From Marixanthomonas sp963974425 (GTDB lineage: Bacteria; Bacteroidota; Bacteroidia; Flavobacteriales; Flavobacteriaceae), in assembly GCF_963974425.1 (NCBI RefSeq), contig NZ_CAXBCK010000010.1, forward strand, positions 17,561 to 81,560: a stretch of DNA of 64,000 bases, given 5' to 3'. Below the pieces are notes generated by a model. The model was not told the origin of the DNA. It was given only the letters and a program-made list of their open reading frames with translations, and did not search any database. Every line of letters begins with the position of its first letter. Positions within the stretch are counted from its first letter, which is position 1. A program made the position numbers and the translations under genes. Of the stretch, positions 18,261 through 27,050 are shown one piece after another.

Positions 18261-18405
18261 GACTTTAGAGCGCTGCGCTATTAAATTATCGGTGTTAGAC
18301 TAAGCGTATACTATTATACATCAGTATTTATAATTATTTTAGCAAGTGCTTAAAATGCTAACATCCAAAAATTTGATTATCAAAAACAAACACTTTTTAA
18401 CTTCT

Positions 18406-19527
18406 ATGCGAACGCTACTTTTTTTCTTCGGAATTGCCTTAACAACTCTTACTACAACCGCTCAAGAGGCTTATAAATTTACTACGGAAATTGACTTAGA
18501 AGCAACACCCGTTATAAGTCAAGGTCGTACGGGAACCTGTTGGAGTTTTTCGACTTCTTCTTTTTTAGAATCTGAAATAATTAGACTGACCGGAAAAGAA
18601 ATCAATCTCTCTGAAATGTACCAAGTACGAAACACCTACCCTAAAAAAGCTGAAAATTTTGTAATGCGACAAGGGAAGGCACAATTTAGTGAAGGCGGAT
18701 TGGCGCATGATGTAATTAACTCCGTCCGCGATTATGGTTTGGTAACACAAGAAGCCTACAGCGGTTTATTTACTTCAGAAGAAAACCATAACCACGCCGA
18801 ATTAGTAGCTGTTTTAAAATCGATGCTTAAAACCTACATTGATAATCCAGCAAAAGCTTTAAGCCCTAAGTGGAAAAAAGCAGTTTCTAGTGTGTTAGAT
18901 GTATATTTAGGAACTAACCCTAAAACCTTTCAGTTTGAAGGGAAACAATACACTCCAGAGTCCTTTTTAAAAATGACGCAGCTTGTACCTGAAGATTATG
19001 TAACAATAACGTCATTCAGTCACGCTCCTTTTTATTCAGAATTTATATTGAATATTCCCGACAATTGGAGTAATGGTAGTTTTTATAATGTTCCTTTAGA
19101 TGAAATGATGTCTACTATTGACAATGCACTACAAAATGGTTTTACCATAGAGTTGGATTGTGATGTAAGCGAACGTACTTTTTCCTCAAAAGATGGAGTT
19201 GCGGTGATTCCTGAAAATTCAGAAAACAATATAAAAGCGTTGCAAGGTGTTTATTCAGAAAAAAATATAACACAAGAATACCGTCAGGTAGAATTTGAAA
19301 ACTATGATACAACCGATGATCATTTAATGCACATTACTGGTTTGCTACGTGACCAAAATGGCACAAAATACTACAAAGTAAAAAATAGTTGGGGCACCGA
19401 TGAAAGCCGAAATGCAAATGGTGGCTATGTGTATTTTAGCGAGGCGTATATGAAACTGAAAGCTATAAGTGTTATGGTACACAAGGATGCGGTGCCAAAA
19501 AGTACTTTCAAAAAATTAGCATTGTAA
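18406..19527 (+). CDS. Secreted C1 (papain/bleomycin-hydrolase-like) cysteine peptidase
   Basis: The start at 18406 is chosen because it gives a signal peptide (MRTLLFFFGIALTTLTTTAQ); a longer frame begins at 18346. 373 residues. The papain-type triad is visible: Cys45 in GTCWSFSTSSF, His306 in DDHLMHITG, Asn327 in VKNSWG. The order and spacing fit the aminopeptidase C / bleomycin hydrolase branch, but those are cytosolic, whereas this one is exported to the periplasm. It is 31 bases from the following secreted protein gene, so co-transcription is likely. Confidence 0.85.
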   Translation: MRTLLFFFGIALTTLTTTAQEAYKFTTEIDLEATPVISQGRTGTCWSFSTSSFLESEIIRLTGKEINLSEMYQVRNTYPKKAENFVMRQGKAQFSEGGLAHDVINSVRDYGLVTQEAYSGLFTSEENHNHAELVAVLKSMLKTYIDNPAKALSPKWKKAVSSVLDVYLGTNPKTFQFEGKQYTPESFLKMTQLVPEDYVTITSFSHAPFYSEFILNIPDNWSNGSFYNVPLDEMMSTIDNALQNGFTIELDCDVSERTFSSKDGVAVIPENSENNIKALQGVYSEKNITQEYRQVEFENYDTTDDHLMHITGLLRDQNGTKYYKVKNSWGTDESRNANGGYVYFSEAYMKLKAISVMVHKDAVPKSTFKKLAL

Positions 19528-19558
19528 TTTGGCTTAAAATTTGCTATATTTTATAGAG

Positions 19559-20122
19559 ATGAAAAAACTCCTATTTATATTATTTTTAATCCCTGTATTA
19601 GCCATTGGCCAATCAGATTTTGATACCCGACAGGTATCTATCGAAGCAACTCCTTCTGTAGAAATAAAAGGGTTAGAATTAATGCCATACAGAGTTTTTG
19701 GTAACCGCCAAGGTTTTGGTGCGATACCGGTTTATACACCAAATCTAGCTCCTGTTTCTGTTTCAGGAAATGATTATTGGCAACCGGTTGATATGGTTCA
19801 AGCAGCTAATCAAGACAATAATTTTATTGATGCTAGACCTACAAGTAACAATCCATTTGCAGCTCGTTTAAATAACCAATTTGTACAACCAGGCTTACAA
19901 GGAGCTAATAAGTTTAATGTATACAACAACGACGAGTATTCGCGTGTAAATAATTCGGTTTACCAAAACCAAACAATGCCATATTATGGAAATCCGTATT
20001 ATAGAAGCTCACAATATGGAAATCCATATTATTACAATCCATATTATAGGCAATCTGGCATAAACCTATATAAAAACAAAGAAAATAAAAGCACGATAAG
20101 CATTCAGGTGCGAGAATATTAA
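19559..20122 (+). CDS. Hypothetical secreted protein with Tyr/Asn/Pro-rich tail
   Basis: The ATG at 19559 gives a signal peptide (MKKLLFILFLIPVLAIGQ); 187 residues. The C-terminal third has repeats of the form YGNPYY and YYNPYYR, a low-complexity aromatic region, before a short beta-like end (STISIQVREY). It lies 31 bases after the C1 peptidase and is plausibly its partner or substrate (inference). It ends immediately next to the convergent cvfB-like gene, stop codons adjacent without overlap. Family not recognised. Confidence 0.75.
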   Translation: MKKLLFILFLIPVLAIGQSDFDTRQVSIEATPSVEIKGLELMPYRVFGNRQGFGAIPVYTPNLAPVSVSGNDYWQPVDMVQAANQDNNFIDARPTSNNPFAARLNNQFVQPGLQGANKFNVYNNDEYSRVNNSVYQNQTMPYYGNPYYRSSQYGNPYYYNPYYRQSGINLYKNKENKSTISIQVREY

Positions 20123-20953
20123 TTAGATTAACTCAATACCATCACTCTTAATAATAATCTGTTTATCCTTGTAGAGACTACCGATAGCTTTTTTAAAGCT
20201 TTTTTTGCTTAAGCCTAATTCATTTTTAATACTATCAGGGTCACTTTTGTCGTGTAGTGGTAAAAATCCTCCAGCAGCTTTTAATTCGTCTAAAATATAA
20301 TTAGCATTGGGTTCAATACTTCGGTAACCTGGCGCTTGAAGTACCACATCTATTTTATTGTCCTCACGTACTTTTTTAATGTATGCTTTCATGCGGTCTC
20401 CACTACGAATATCTTCAAAAATTTCATCAATATAGATGAGTCCGTGGTGTTTTCCATTTACAATGACATTGGCTCCTTTATCAGTCAGGTGAGTAACAAG
20501 TATATCTACTTTGTCATATTTCTCTACGGTAACATTGCTATTATCTAAAAAGCGATTTGTTTTACTAGAACCCACTAAACGGTTGGTCTTATCGTCCAAA
20601 TACAAATACACAATATACCAGCTACCTACCGTCATTGGACGGGCTTGTTCTTTAAAAGGAACAAAAAGTTGTTTTTCCAATCCCCAATCCATAAATGCAC
20701 CATATTTGTTTACATCACTACAAACTAGGTAAGCAAATTCATTTAAAATAACATACGGTTCTAGGGTTGTTGCAATAGGGCGTTCTTCATTATCTAAATA
20801 AACAAACACTTCAATTTCATCTCCTATTTCGAATGTTTCGGGTTTGTATTTGTGAGGTAATAAAAGTTCATTTTCTTCTTCATCTCCAAGATATAAACCA
20901 GGATCGGTTTCTCTTAAAATGGTAAGTGTTTGGTATTGTCCTATATTAATCAT
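20123..20953 (-). CDS. S1-domain RNA-binding protein, CvfB/YitL family
   Basis: 276 residues from the start MINIGQYQTL. The layout follows CvfB: tandem S1-like beta-barrel domains (GDEIEVFVYLDNEERPIATT; KYGAFMDWGLEKQLFVPFKE; GANVIVNGKHHGLIYIDEI) and a C-terminal winged helix (KNELGLSKKSFKKAIGSLYK). The start is set by the promoter box at 20959-20966: a longer in-frame ATG (21073) lies upstream of that promoter and would add a 40-residue non-conserved segment. CvfB binds RNA and affects virulence-factor expression in Staphylococcus. The role here is unknown. Confidence 0.9.
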   Translation of the reverse strand: MINIGQYQTLTILRETDPGLYLGDEEENELLLPHKYKPETFEIGDEIEVFVYLDNEERPIATTLEPYVILNEFAYLVCSDVNKYGAFMDWGLEKQLFVPFKEQARPMTVGSWYIVYLYLDDKTNRLVGSSKTNRFLDNSNVTVEKYDKVDILVTHLTDKGANVIVNGKHHGLIYIDEIFEDIRSGDRMKAYIKKVREDNKIDVVLQAPGYRSIEPNANYILDELKAAGGFLPLHDKSDPDSIKNELGLSKKSFKKAIGSLYKDKQIIIKSDGIELI

Positions 20954-20958
20954 AGCTA

Positions 20959-20966
20959 CAAAGGTA
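20959..20966 (-). promoter_or_regulatory. -7 box of the cvfB-like gene, five bases from ATG
   Basis: TACCTTTG on the minus strand, ending five bases before the ATG at 20953. This predicts a leaderless or near-leaderless mRNA and excludes the longer start. Confidence 0.65.
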
Positions 20967-21039
20967 CTATATAATGTGAGGATTAAATTATTAAAAAAGA
21001 TATAAATGATATTAAAATATTTGCTATTTTTATCCCAAT

Positions 21040-21471
21040 ATGTATAAGGAAAATCCCCACAACTTCCCAACATCAGCCAAGTTTAACAAAATCATTGAGT
21101 TAACTGTTGGTACGGTTTACCTTTATGACAAAGTTGTTGTCGTTGAAATTAAAGAAGGTATGAATGTAAGTTATATCTCATCTTTTTCGGCACTACTATT
21201 AGTTTTGCGGCATGTTGGTATGAAACCAATGGTTTATATATCGCATAGAATAAACTCTTACTCTTTAACCCCAACAGACTATAAGTATTTACATAGAATC
21301 CCAAATTTAAAAGGTATTGCTGTAGTATCTGCTTCGACCATTGGGTATAAAAACTTAGAAATTGAAGCTGCATTTTTTAAAAAACCTTTTCAAGCATTTT
21401 CCACACTTGAAGATGCCTATAATTGGTCGCAAAACCTTTTAGAAAATCAACAGGTTACTTCAGGCATTTAA
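21040..21471 (+). CDS. STAS-like conserved hypothetical protein
   Basis: 143 residues. Alternating strands and helices (KVVVVEIKEGMNVSYIS; KGIAVVSASTIGYKNLEIEA; FKKPFQAFSTLEDAYNW) resemble the STAS/SpoIIAA-like fold, of a type common as small cytosolic proteins in flavobacteria. No catalytic motif is seen. It is divergent from the cvfB-like gene, and its 3' end overlaps the convergent menD end by 17 bases. Function unknown. Confidence 0.7.
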   Translation: MYKENPHNFPTSAKFNKIIELTVGTVYLYDKVVVVEIKEGMNVSYISSFSALLLVLRHVGMKPMVYISHRINSYSLTPTDYKYLHRIPNLKGIAVVSASTIGYKNLEIEAAFFKKPFQAFSTLEDAYNWSQNLLENQQVTSGI

Positions 21472-23119
21472 AATATTCTTTTAATACAACATCATTTATT
21501 TCAGATGGTGTTTTTACTTCTAATAATGATGGAGTATTTTTCTCTTCAAAGAAAATAGGTAATGTTTCCTTTAAGCTATTTTCATTATTCACTGAAAAGT
21601 ATTTAAAGTTATACATACTAGATAAGTGTTTAGCAGATAACTTATGTTCTGTTTCAAAAAACTGATTAAAATGCTGTGTGTTTTGCGCATGGGGCAAAAT
21701 TCTGAAGATTCCACCACCGCTATTATTGATTAATATTATTTTAAAATTCTTTGGAATATAATTACTCCACAAAGCATTGCTATCGTAAAAGAAACTTAAA
21801 TCGCCGGTAATTAAAAGAGTAGGCAATTTTGAAGCATAAGCTGCTCCTACTGCTGTACTTACACTACCATCAATTCCGCTAGTTCCTCGATTACAAAATA
21901 CTTGAACAGATGACGGAAGGTCAAACAATTGCACATACCGTATCGCAGCACTATTGGCGACCTGGAATTGTATTTTTTCTGGTAAACTATTTAAAATTTC
22001 GGAATATACCTTAAAATCTGAATAAGGAACCGATTCAACATACTTGTTATGCTTTACGGTACGCTCGTTTTTAACAGTCAGCCATTGGGTTTGGTAAGTA
22101 TTGATAATGGTTTCGGTTCTAGGCAAAAAGGCTTTTAAAAACGTATTAGGAGTGATTTTAAAGTGATGGCTCAATGAAAAATATGTATCATACGCTTTTT
22201 TAGCATCAACGTGCCAATGTGCCTTCGGTTTATAGCTTCGTAAAAACTTTTTGATTCGTTTTGAGACTACCATCCCCCCAAACGTAAGCAAGATATCGGG
22301 TTGCAACTCTTTAAAACCGTCTTCATCCAAAACCGTTATAAGCTGATCTATTGCAGGGATAAAGTTTTCGTGATGCAAATTTGAAGTTGCTTCGGTCAAT
22401 ACTAAAACACTTTCATCTTCTGCTAATATCTTAATGTATTGTTCTTCTATACTGTTAGGTGGTAATACCCCAATTAAAATCATTTTTTTAGCACTATTAT
22501 TCCACGCTTTCACAAATTCATCTATATTTTCAGAAATTTCGTCTGAATCAATCCTCGCTGGAACGTGCTGTGGACTCACTTCTAATGCTTTTACTTTATT
22601 GTATAAAGGTTCAGAAAAAGGTATATTTATATGTACGGGTGCTTGTAACTCAATTGCTGTGTTTAAAGCAATGTTTATTTCGGTTTCATTGTAGGTTTGG
22701 TGTTCTTCTCCTTCTTTGCAATTTGCATTATAAAGGATGTGTTTTCCATACACATCTTCTTGCTGAATGGTTTGACCATCCCCTATTTCGAGTAATTCTG
22801 ATGGACGATCGGCAGAAAGAACAACCAATGGAATATCACTGTAAAAAGCTTCGGCCACGGCTGGGAAATAATTTAGCAAAGCCGAACCTGAAGAACAAAC
22901 CAAAGCAACCGGCTTTTTAAACTGTTGCGCCATTCCTAACGCAAAAAAGGCAGCGCAGCGTTCGTCTACAATACTAAAACATGAAAAATCAGGATGTTCC
23001 GTAAAACCAATAGTTAAAGGAGCATTCCGGGAACCCGGAGAAATTACAATATGGTCTATACCCTTAGATAAACAAAGTTGTGTTACGGTTTGCGAGAGGC
23101 GTTTAGCAGAAAAATTCAT
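21455..23119 (-). CDS. menD: SEPHCHC synthase MenD
   Basis: Thiamine-diphosphate enzyme of menaquinone synthesis, adding the succinyl semialdehyde unit from 2-oxoglutarate to isochorismate. 554 residues. N-terminal SPGSRNAPLTIGF and the catalytic region DERCAAFFALGMAQ, and a C-terminal ThDP motif starting GDLSFFYDSNALW and running to IINNSGGGIFR. It lies 31 bases downstream of menF and has its own promoter box at 23125-23132, only five bases from the ATG. The pathway continues in menI and menF just upstream and menB at 17.4 kb. Confidence 0.96.
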   Translation of the reverse strand: MNFSAKRLSQTVTQLCLSKGIDHIVISPGSRNAPLTIGFTEHPDFSCFSIVDERCAAFFALGMAQQFKKPVALVCSSGSALLNYFPAVAEAFYSDIPLVVLSADRPSELLEIGDGQTIQQEDVYGKHILYNANCKEGEEHQTYNETEINIALNTAIELQAPVHINIPFSEPLYNKVKALEVSPQHVPARIDSDEISENIDEFVKAWNNSAKKMILIGVLPPNSIEEQYIKILAEDESVLVLTEATSNLHHENFIPAIDQLITVLDEDGFKELQPDILLTFGGMVVSKRIKKFLRSYKPKAHWHVDAKKAYDTYFSLSHHFKITPNTFLKAFLPRTETIINTYQTQWLTVKNERTVKHNKYVESVPYSDFKVYSEILNSLPEKIQFQVANSAAIRYVQLFDLPSSVQVFCNRGTSGIDGSVSTAVGAAYASKLPTLLITGDLSFFYDSNALWSNYIPKNFKIILINNSGGGIFRILPHAQNTQHFNQFFETEHKLSAKHLSSMYNFKYFSVNNENSLKETLPIFFEEKNTPSLLEVKTPSEINDVVLKEYFKCLK

Positions 23120-23124
23120 TATTA

Positions 23125-23132
23125 CAAAGGTA
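23125..23132 (-). promoter_or_regulatory. -7 box of menD, five bases from ATG
   Basis: TACCTTTG on the minus strand between menF and menD. Its spacing to the ATG equals that of the cvfB-like gene and umuD. An internal promoter for menD is implied. Confidence 0.6.
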
Positions 23133-23150
23133 CAAACTGCCCTGTCAATT

Positions 23151-24218
23151 TTAAAGCATTGGTTGCACTACTTGCAACATAGTTTGCAATTTATTTTGGG
23201 TTTCATCCCACTCTTCTTCTGGGTTTGAATCAAAGGTAATTCCACCCCCTACATATAAATAGGCTTTGTTCTTTTCAATCTTCATACAGCGAAGGTTTAC
23301 ATATAAACAAGACCTTGAATCATTATTATCTACAGAACCTATAAAACCTGTGTAATATTCTCTATCATATCCTTCATTTTTATTTATAAAATCTAATGCT
23401 GCAGATAAAGGTCTGCCACAAACTGCAGGAGTGGGATGCAAGGCAGCGGTAATGGTCGCTAAAGTGGTTTTTTTATTTTTCAGCATTCCGGTAATATCGG
23501 TCCGTAAATGTGCTAATGAACCCGCTTCGTGCGTATAGGTTTTTGAAACTCGTAAAACTGAAGTAACCTTTTGAAGACAATTGCTTATGGCATCGGTCAC
23601 TACTTTCTGTTCATTTTTTTCTTTCAGTGTCCACTCTGGAGTTTTTTGGTTTTCAATCTTTTTTGTTCCTGCCAATGACATAGTGGTAAAAGAAGTTCCG
23701 TTGGTCATTAAAAGTGTTTCAGGTGTAGCGCCACACCACAATCCAGTTTCAGGGTGAAACCATACATAACGAAATGCTGTTGGGTATAATTTCAATAAAC
23801 GAGGTACAAAACTTAAGAAATCAATCGGGTTAATGTCAAGTTCCTTTCTTCTGGAAACCACAACTTTGTGCGTATTTTTATGGCTTATAACCCTAATTGC
23901 TCTTGAAACCAGCCGCATGTAATCTTCCTTTTCCAATGTTTTAAAACTTGGAGCGATGGTTTCTGTTTCTAATGTTTCTTTTGAAATTTTACAAGTTATA
24001 TGTTCAGATTCTTGTAAGGGAATACAGACAGCTTGACCTTCATACTTAAAAGGCGCCATCACAATTCCGCGTTTATCAAACGCTTCGGAAGTATATTTTT
24101 TTATATTTTGTTGAAGCAAAACTTCAACGGTATCACTTTCAGGGTGAGAATAAAGGACAAAAGGTTTTTGATTTTCATAATGATCGGCAACTTTTTGGAG
24201 GAGTACTTTTAAATTCAT
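23151..24218 (-). CDS. menF: Isochorismate synthase MenF
   Basis: Converts chorismate to isochorismate, opening menaquinone synthesis. 355 residues of the chorismate-binding family: WFHPETGLWCGATPETLL, TMSLAGTKK, HLRTDITGML, LHPTPAVCGRPLSAALDFI, and RSCLYVNLRCMKI with the Mg-binding Glu region EEEWDETQNKL. The N-terminus is shorter than in E. coli MenF, as is usual in this phylum. It follows menI by six bases and precedes menD by 31. Confidence 0.95.
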   Translation of the reverse strand: MNLKVLLQKVADHYENQKPFVLYSHPESDTVEVLLQQNIKKYTSEAFDKRGIVMAPFKYEGQAVCIPLQESEHITCKISKETLETETIAPSFKTLEKEDYMRLVSRAIRVISHKNTHKVVVSRRKELDINPIDFLSFVPRLLKLYPTAFRYVWFHPETGLWCGATPETLLMTNGTSFTTMSLAGTKKIENQKTPEWTLKEKNEQKVVTDAISNCLQKVTSVLRVSKTYTHEAGSLAHLRTDITGMLKNKKTTLATITAALHPTPAVCGRPLSAALDFINKNEGYDREYYTGFIGSVDNNDSRSCLYVNLRCMKIEKNKAYLYVGGGITFDSNPEEEWDETQNKLQTMLQVVQPML

Positions 24219-24224
24219 TAGCGA

Positions 24225-24644
24225 TTAGTTTTCTAGGCTTAAGGTAGTCAATTTAACCAAAGAAACCAATTGGTCAGCTTCATTTACAATTCTAATCTGC
24301 CAAAGTTGTGTGGTTCGGCCTTGATGTAACACTTTTGCATGAGCATACACAAAACCTTCTCGCACACTTTTCACATGGTTTGCAGCGATTTCAATTCCTC
24401 GAATGCTCACCTTTTCAGCATCCATAAAAATAAAGGCTGCTGCACTTCCCACACTTTCAGCTAAAGCAACCGATGCACCACCATGTAACACGCCGTCGGG
24501 TTGATGTACTTTTGGAGTAACAGGCATTTTGGCAATAAGGGTGTCTTCGGTGACATCTATAAATTCAATCTCTAATGTTTCCATTAATGTATTTTGACAC
24601 ATTTTTTTGCAACCTGCCAATACTTCCTCTTTAGTATACTTCAT
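24225..24644 (-). CDS. menI: Hotdog thioesterase, probable DHNA-CoA hydrolase MenI
   Basis: 139 residues of the PaaI/4HBT hotdog family, with the core HQPDGVLHGGASVALAESVG containing the catalytic Glu. First gene of a menI-menF-menD run (six bases to menF), so hydrolysis of 1,4-dihydroxy-2-naphthoyl-CoA is the natural reading. The family alone would also allow other acyl-CoA substrates. Divergent from an esterase gene; 36 bases separate the starts. Confidence 0.8.
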   Translation of the reverse strand: MKYTKEEVLAGCKKMCQNTLMETLEIEFIDVTEDTLIAKMPVTPKVHQPDGVLHGGASVALAESVGSAAAFIFMDAEKVSIRGIEIAANHVKSVREGFVYAHAKVLHQGRTTQLWQIRIVNEADQLVSLVKLTTLSLEN

Positions 24645-24654
24645 CTGTTTCTTT

Positions 24655-24662
24655 TAACTTTG
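24655..24662 (+). promoter_or_regulatory. -7 box of the esterase gene
   Basis: TAACTTTG matches TAnnTTTG, 18 bases before the ATG at 24681. Confidence 0.5.
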
Positions 24663-24680
24663 TAAAAATACAAAATAGAA

Positions 24681-25325
24681 ATGGCGAACGAAAAAGAGGT
24701 TTCGTATACTTCAACAAATACATATACTACCGTAAATACATTTACTTCAAAAACCAAAAATATATGGATAACTTTCCACGGGTTAGGATATTTAAGTCGC
24801 TACTTTGCAAAGTATTTTAGACACTTAAATCCCGAAGAAAATTACATAATTGTACCCCAAGCTCCTTCTAAATATTACCAAGGTAGCGATTTTAAACACG
24901 TGGGAGCTTCATGGCTTACCAAAGAAAATACCGTGGCCGAAACCAAAAATGTTCTAGAATATATTGATGCTGTTTGGAAAAATGAAAAGCCAGAGACTAT
25001 GCCCAATTTTATAGTAATGGGGTATTCGCAAGGGGTCTCCATCGCTACAAGATGGCTTTCTAGTAGAAAGATTCAATGTGATCAATTGCTGCTTCATTCT
25101 GGCGGGATTCCGGTAGAATTAAAACCTGAAGATTTTTCATTTCTGAAACCTGAAACCAAGGTAATTTACCTGTACGGAAGTAAGGATCCATACATTACTG
25201 AAGCACGTAAAACAGAAGAACAGTTAAAAGGTACTTCGTTATTTGGGAATAGATTACAAATATCTGTTTTTGAAGGAGTTCACGAAGTAAACACGTCTTT
25301 TCTACAGCAAGTAGCAACCGAGTAA
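24681..25325 (+). CDS. Alpha/beta-hydrolase esterase (phospholipase/carboxylesterase family)
   Basis: 214 residues, cytosolic. The nucleophile elbow is GYSQG with Ser116; the acid is probably Asp in YGSKDPYI and the base His in VHEVN near the C-terminus. The N-terminal ITFHGLGYLSRYF supplies the HG oxyanion motif. It resembles short carboxylesterases that cleave acyl esters or thioesters. It is divergent from menI, and no functional link is proven. Confidence 0.82.
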   Translation: MANEKEVSYTSTNTYTTVNTFTSKTKNIWITFHGLGYLSRYFAKYFRHLNPEENYIIVPQAPSKYYQGSDFKHVGASWLTKENTVAETKNVLEYIDAVWKNEKPETMPNFIVMGYSQGVSIATRWLSSRKIQCDQLLLHSGGIPVELKPEDFSFLKPETKVIYLYGSKDPYITEARKTEEQLKGTSLFGNRLQISVFEGVHEVNTSFLQQVATE

Positions 25326-25421
25326 TCATTTTATATTGTGCAGTTCATCGATTTTTTTTGCACTTAGACAAAAAAAGTAGTTTCTTTATAAAGTTTTGTA
25401 AGAAAACCAAAGCTCCGAATT

Positions 25422-26132
25422 ATGAAAAAACAACTACTAAGTCTTTTATTTATAGCTTTTTGCACTACGCTGTTTGCTCAAGTAAGCACACAAGAAAAGC
25501 AAGCTCTTATCGATTTTTATAATGCCACCAATGGGGAACAGTGGAACAATAGTTGGGAAGTAGACCAACCCGTTTCTGAATGGCAAGGAGTAACATTAGA
25601 AAATGATAAAGTAATTGGAATCACGTTGCTTTTTAACAATGTTGAGGGCACTATTCCTTCTTCTATCGGAAACCTTACCAATCTTGAAACATTAGAATTA
25701 TCTTTTAATAAAATCAATGGTGAATTACCTACCACTATCGGAAATTTAAAGACTTTAAAGGTATTAGCCCTTAACGGAAACAATCTATCTGGAGCTATTC
25801 CTACCAGCTTGGGGAATCTTACCCAGTTAAAACAATTTCATGTAAGCAGTAATAAATTAACAGGAGCTATTCCTGCATCCGTACAAAACTTGACACTATT
25901 AGAAGTGTTTAATGTTTTTGATAATCAATTAACGGGTATTTTACCAACCGATTTAGCTCAAAACAACAATTTAAAAGAATTGATGGTAGCCGAAAACAAT
26001 TTTACAAACCCAGAAATATTTTCAATGGTTTTACTTTCAAACTCTGGAGCATTATTAGATCTTACAAAAGAACCTTCAATAACGTCTCCAGCCAACAGTA
26101 TTATTGCTATTGAAACAAGTGACGATGAATAA
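25422..26132 (+). CDS. Secreted leucine-rich-repeat protein
   Basis: 236 residues. Signal peptide MKKQLLSLLFIAFCTTLFAQ; then an N-terminal cap typical of plant-type LRR proteins (ALIDFYNATNGEQWNNSW); then about five 24-residue repeats of the LxxLxxLxLxxNxLxGxIPxxLGNL kind (residues about 70-190). It ends without a T9SS sorting domain or membrane anchor, unlike the large LRR protein at 56139-58619. A likely periplasmic or secreted binding protein; the ligand is unknown. Followed by a terminator at 26289. Confidence 0.85.
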   Translation: MKKQLLSLLFIAFCTTLFAQVSTQEKQALIDFYNATNGEQWNNSWEVDQPVSEWQGVTLENDKVIGITLLFNNVEGTIPSSIGNLTNLETLELSFNKINGELPTTIGNLKTLKVLALNGNNLSGAIPTSLGNLTQLKQFHVSSNKLTGAIPASVQNLTLLEVFNVFDNQLTGILPTDLAQNNNLKELMVAENNFTNPEIFSMVLLSNSGALLDLTKEPSITSPANSIIAIETSDDE

Positions 26133-26288
26133 ACATAGTATTATTTCTCGTGCGAATTTTCAGAATAGCTGAAAAAAAACATACCGATAAAAATCCAAAA
26201 ATACCGTTAAAACACTTTGCGAGAAAAAAATTAATAATTACTATTGCATTAATTAATTAGTTTAGTTGCTAATTGATTTATTTGGTTT

Positions 26289-26323
26289 GAACGGTTCTCT
26301 ACTAAGAACCGTTCTTTTTTTTT
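26289..26323 (+). terminator. Intrinsic terminator downstream of the LRR gene
   Basis: Arms GAACGGTTCT (26289-26298) and AGAACCGTTC (26305-26314), ten perfect pairs, 6-base loop, then nine T. It lies 156 bases after the LRR stop with no recognisable gene between. Confidence 0.85.
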
Positions 26324-26396
26324 CCGTAAATCGCTGTAGAATAGGTGTTATGGCTACTTAATTTCTCAAAGTATTTTTCTTAAGCAAGGTTGAAAA

Positions 26397-27050
26397 TTAA
26401 TACGAAATGGTTTTGTAGTTCAACGTCAAGAAAATTTTACCGGTTTTTATTTCTTCTTTTCGCATCTTTTTTCTGTCAACATCAATGTCTTTTCCCATAA
26501 AGTTAAGCGGAATACGAATACGTTCCATTTCAAATTGCACTTCTACTTTTGTTGGCAGAACAGATTCGGAAGTCGGGTAATCTAATAGTAAGGTATATGT
26601 ACCATCCTTTTTTGTACTTATTTCTGAAATGGCTATTCGTTCTGCATTTAAATCTAAATACAAGGTTGCAATTGAAAAATCGGCTTTTTTATCCGTTGGA
26701 ATTATATTCACAACTTTCAATTTGTTTCCTTCAACCGTTTTCATTCCACGATCAACAGTGATAAAAGGATATTCAAACAATTCTTGAAACGAAAAGTCTA
26801 GACCACGCTTTGGGATAAGCGCAAAGTCTTCCGAAGAAAAAGCCATTGGCTCTCCTTTTTTAAATTCTACAGTCGCTTTTTTCTGTGGCATATTAATAAA
26901 GCTAATATCCACATCCAGTTTTAAATCGGCCGTAAATGCCGAAACCGTGTCCAGCCGTTCTTTAATGTGCAAAAGATCTTTATCTTGCTCTTGAGCCAAG
27001 CTTGAAAACGAACTCACAAATAGTAGTATCAATATCAATCGTTGTATCAT
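26397..27050 (-). CDS. LolA-like secreted protein of an ABC operon
   Basis: The start at 27050 is preferred over 27146: it yields a signal peptide (MIQRLILILLFVSSFSSLAQ) and an ATGA overlap with the permease gene. 217 residues. The mature part reads like the LolA/LolB half-barrel (outer membrane lipoprotein-sorting) family: successive strands VEFKKGEPMAFSSED, KVVNIIPTDKKADFSIATLY, AISEISTKKDGTYTLLLDYP. Last gene of a four-gene operon with an ABC ATPase and permease. It may carry a hydrophobic cargo across the periplasm; cargo unknown. Confidence 0.7.
   Translation of the reverse strand: MIQRLILILLFVSSFSSLAQEQDKDLLHIKERLDTVSAFTADLKLDVDISFINMPQKKATVEFKKGEPMAFSSEDFALIPKRGLDFSFQELFEYPFITVDRGMKTVEGNKLKVVNIIPTDKKADFSIATLYLDLNAERIAISEISTKKDGTYTLLLDYPTSESVLPTKVEVQFEMERIRIPLNFMGKDIDVDRKKMRKEEIKTGKIFLTLNYKTISY

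Noticed and set aside
19980..20060. Tandem repeat in the tail of the secreted protein (YGNPYY units)
   Set aside because: Units are irregular and short. It is protein low complexity within one gene, not a DNA repeat element or CRISPR.
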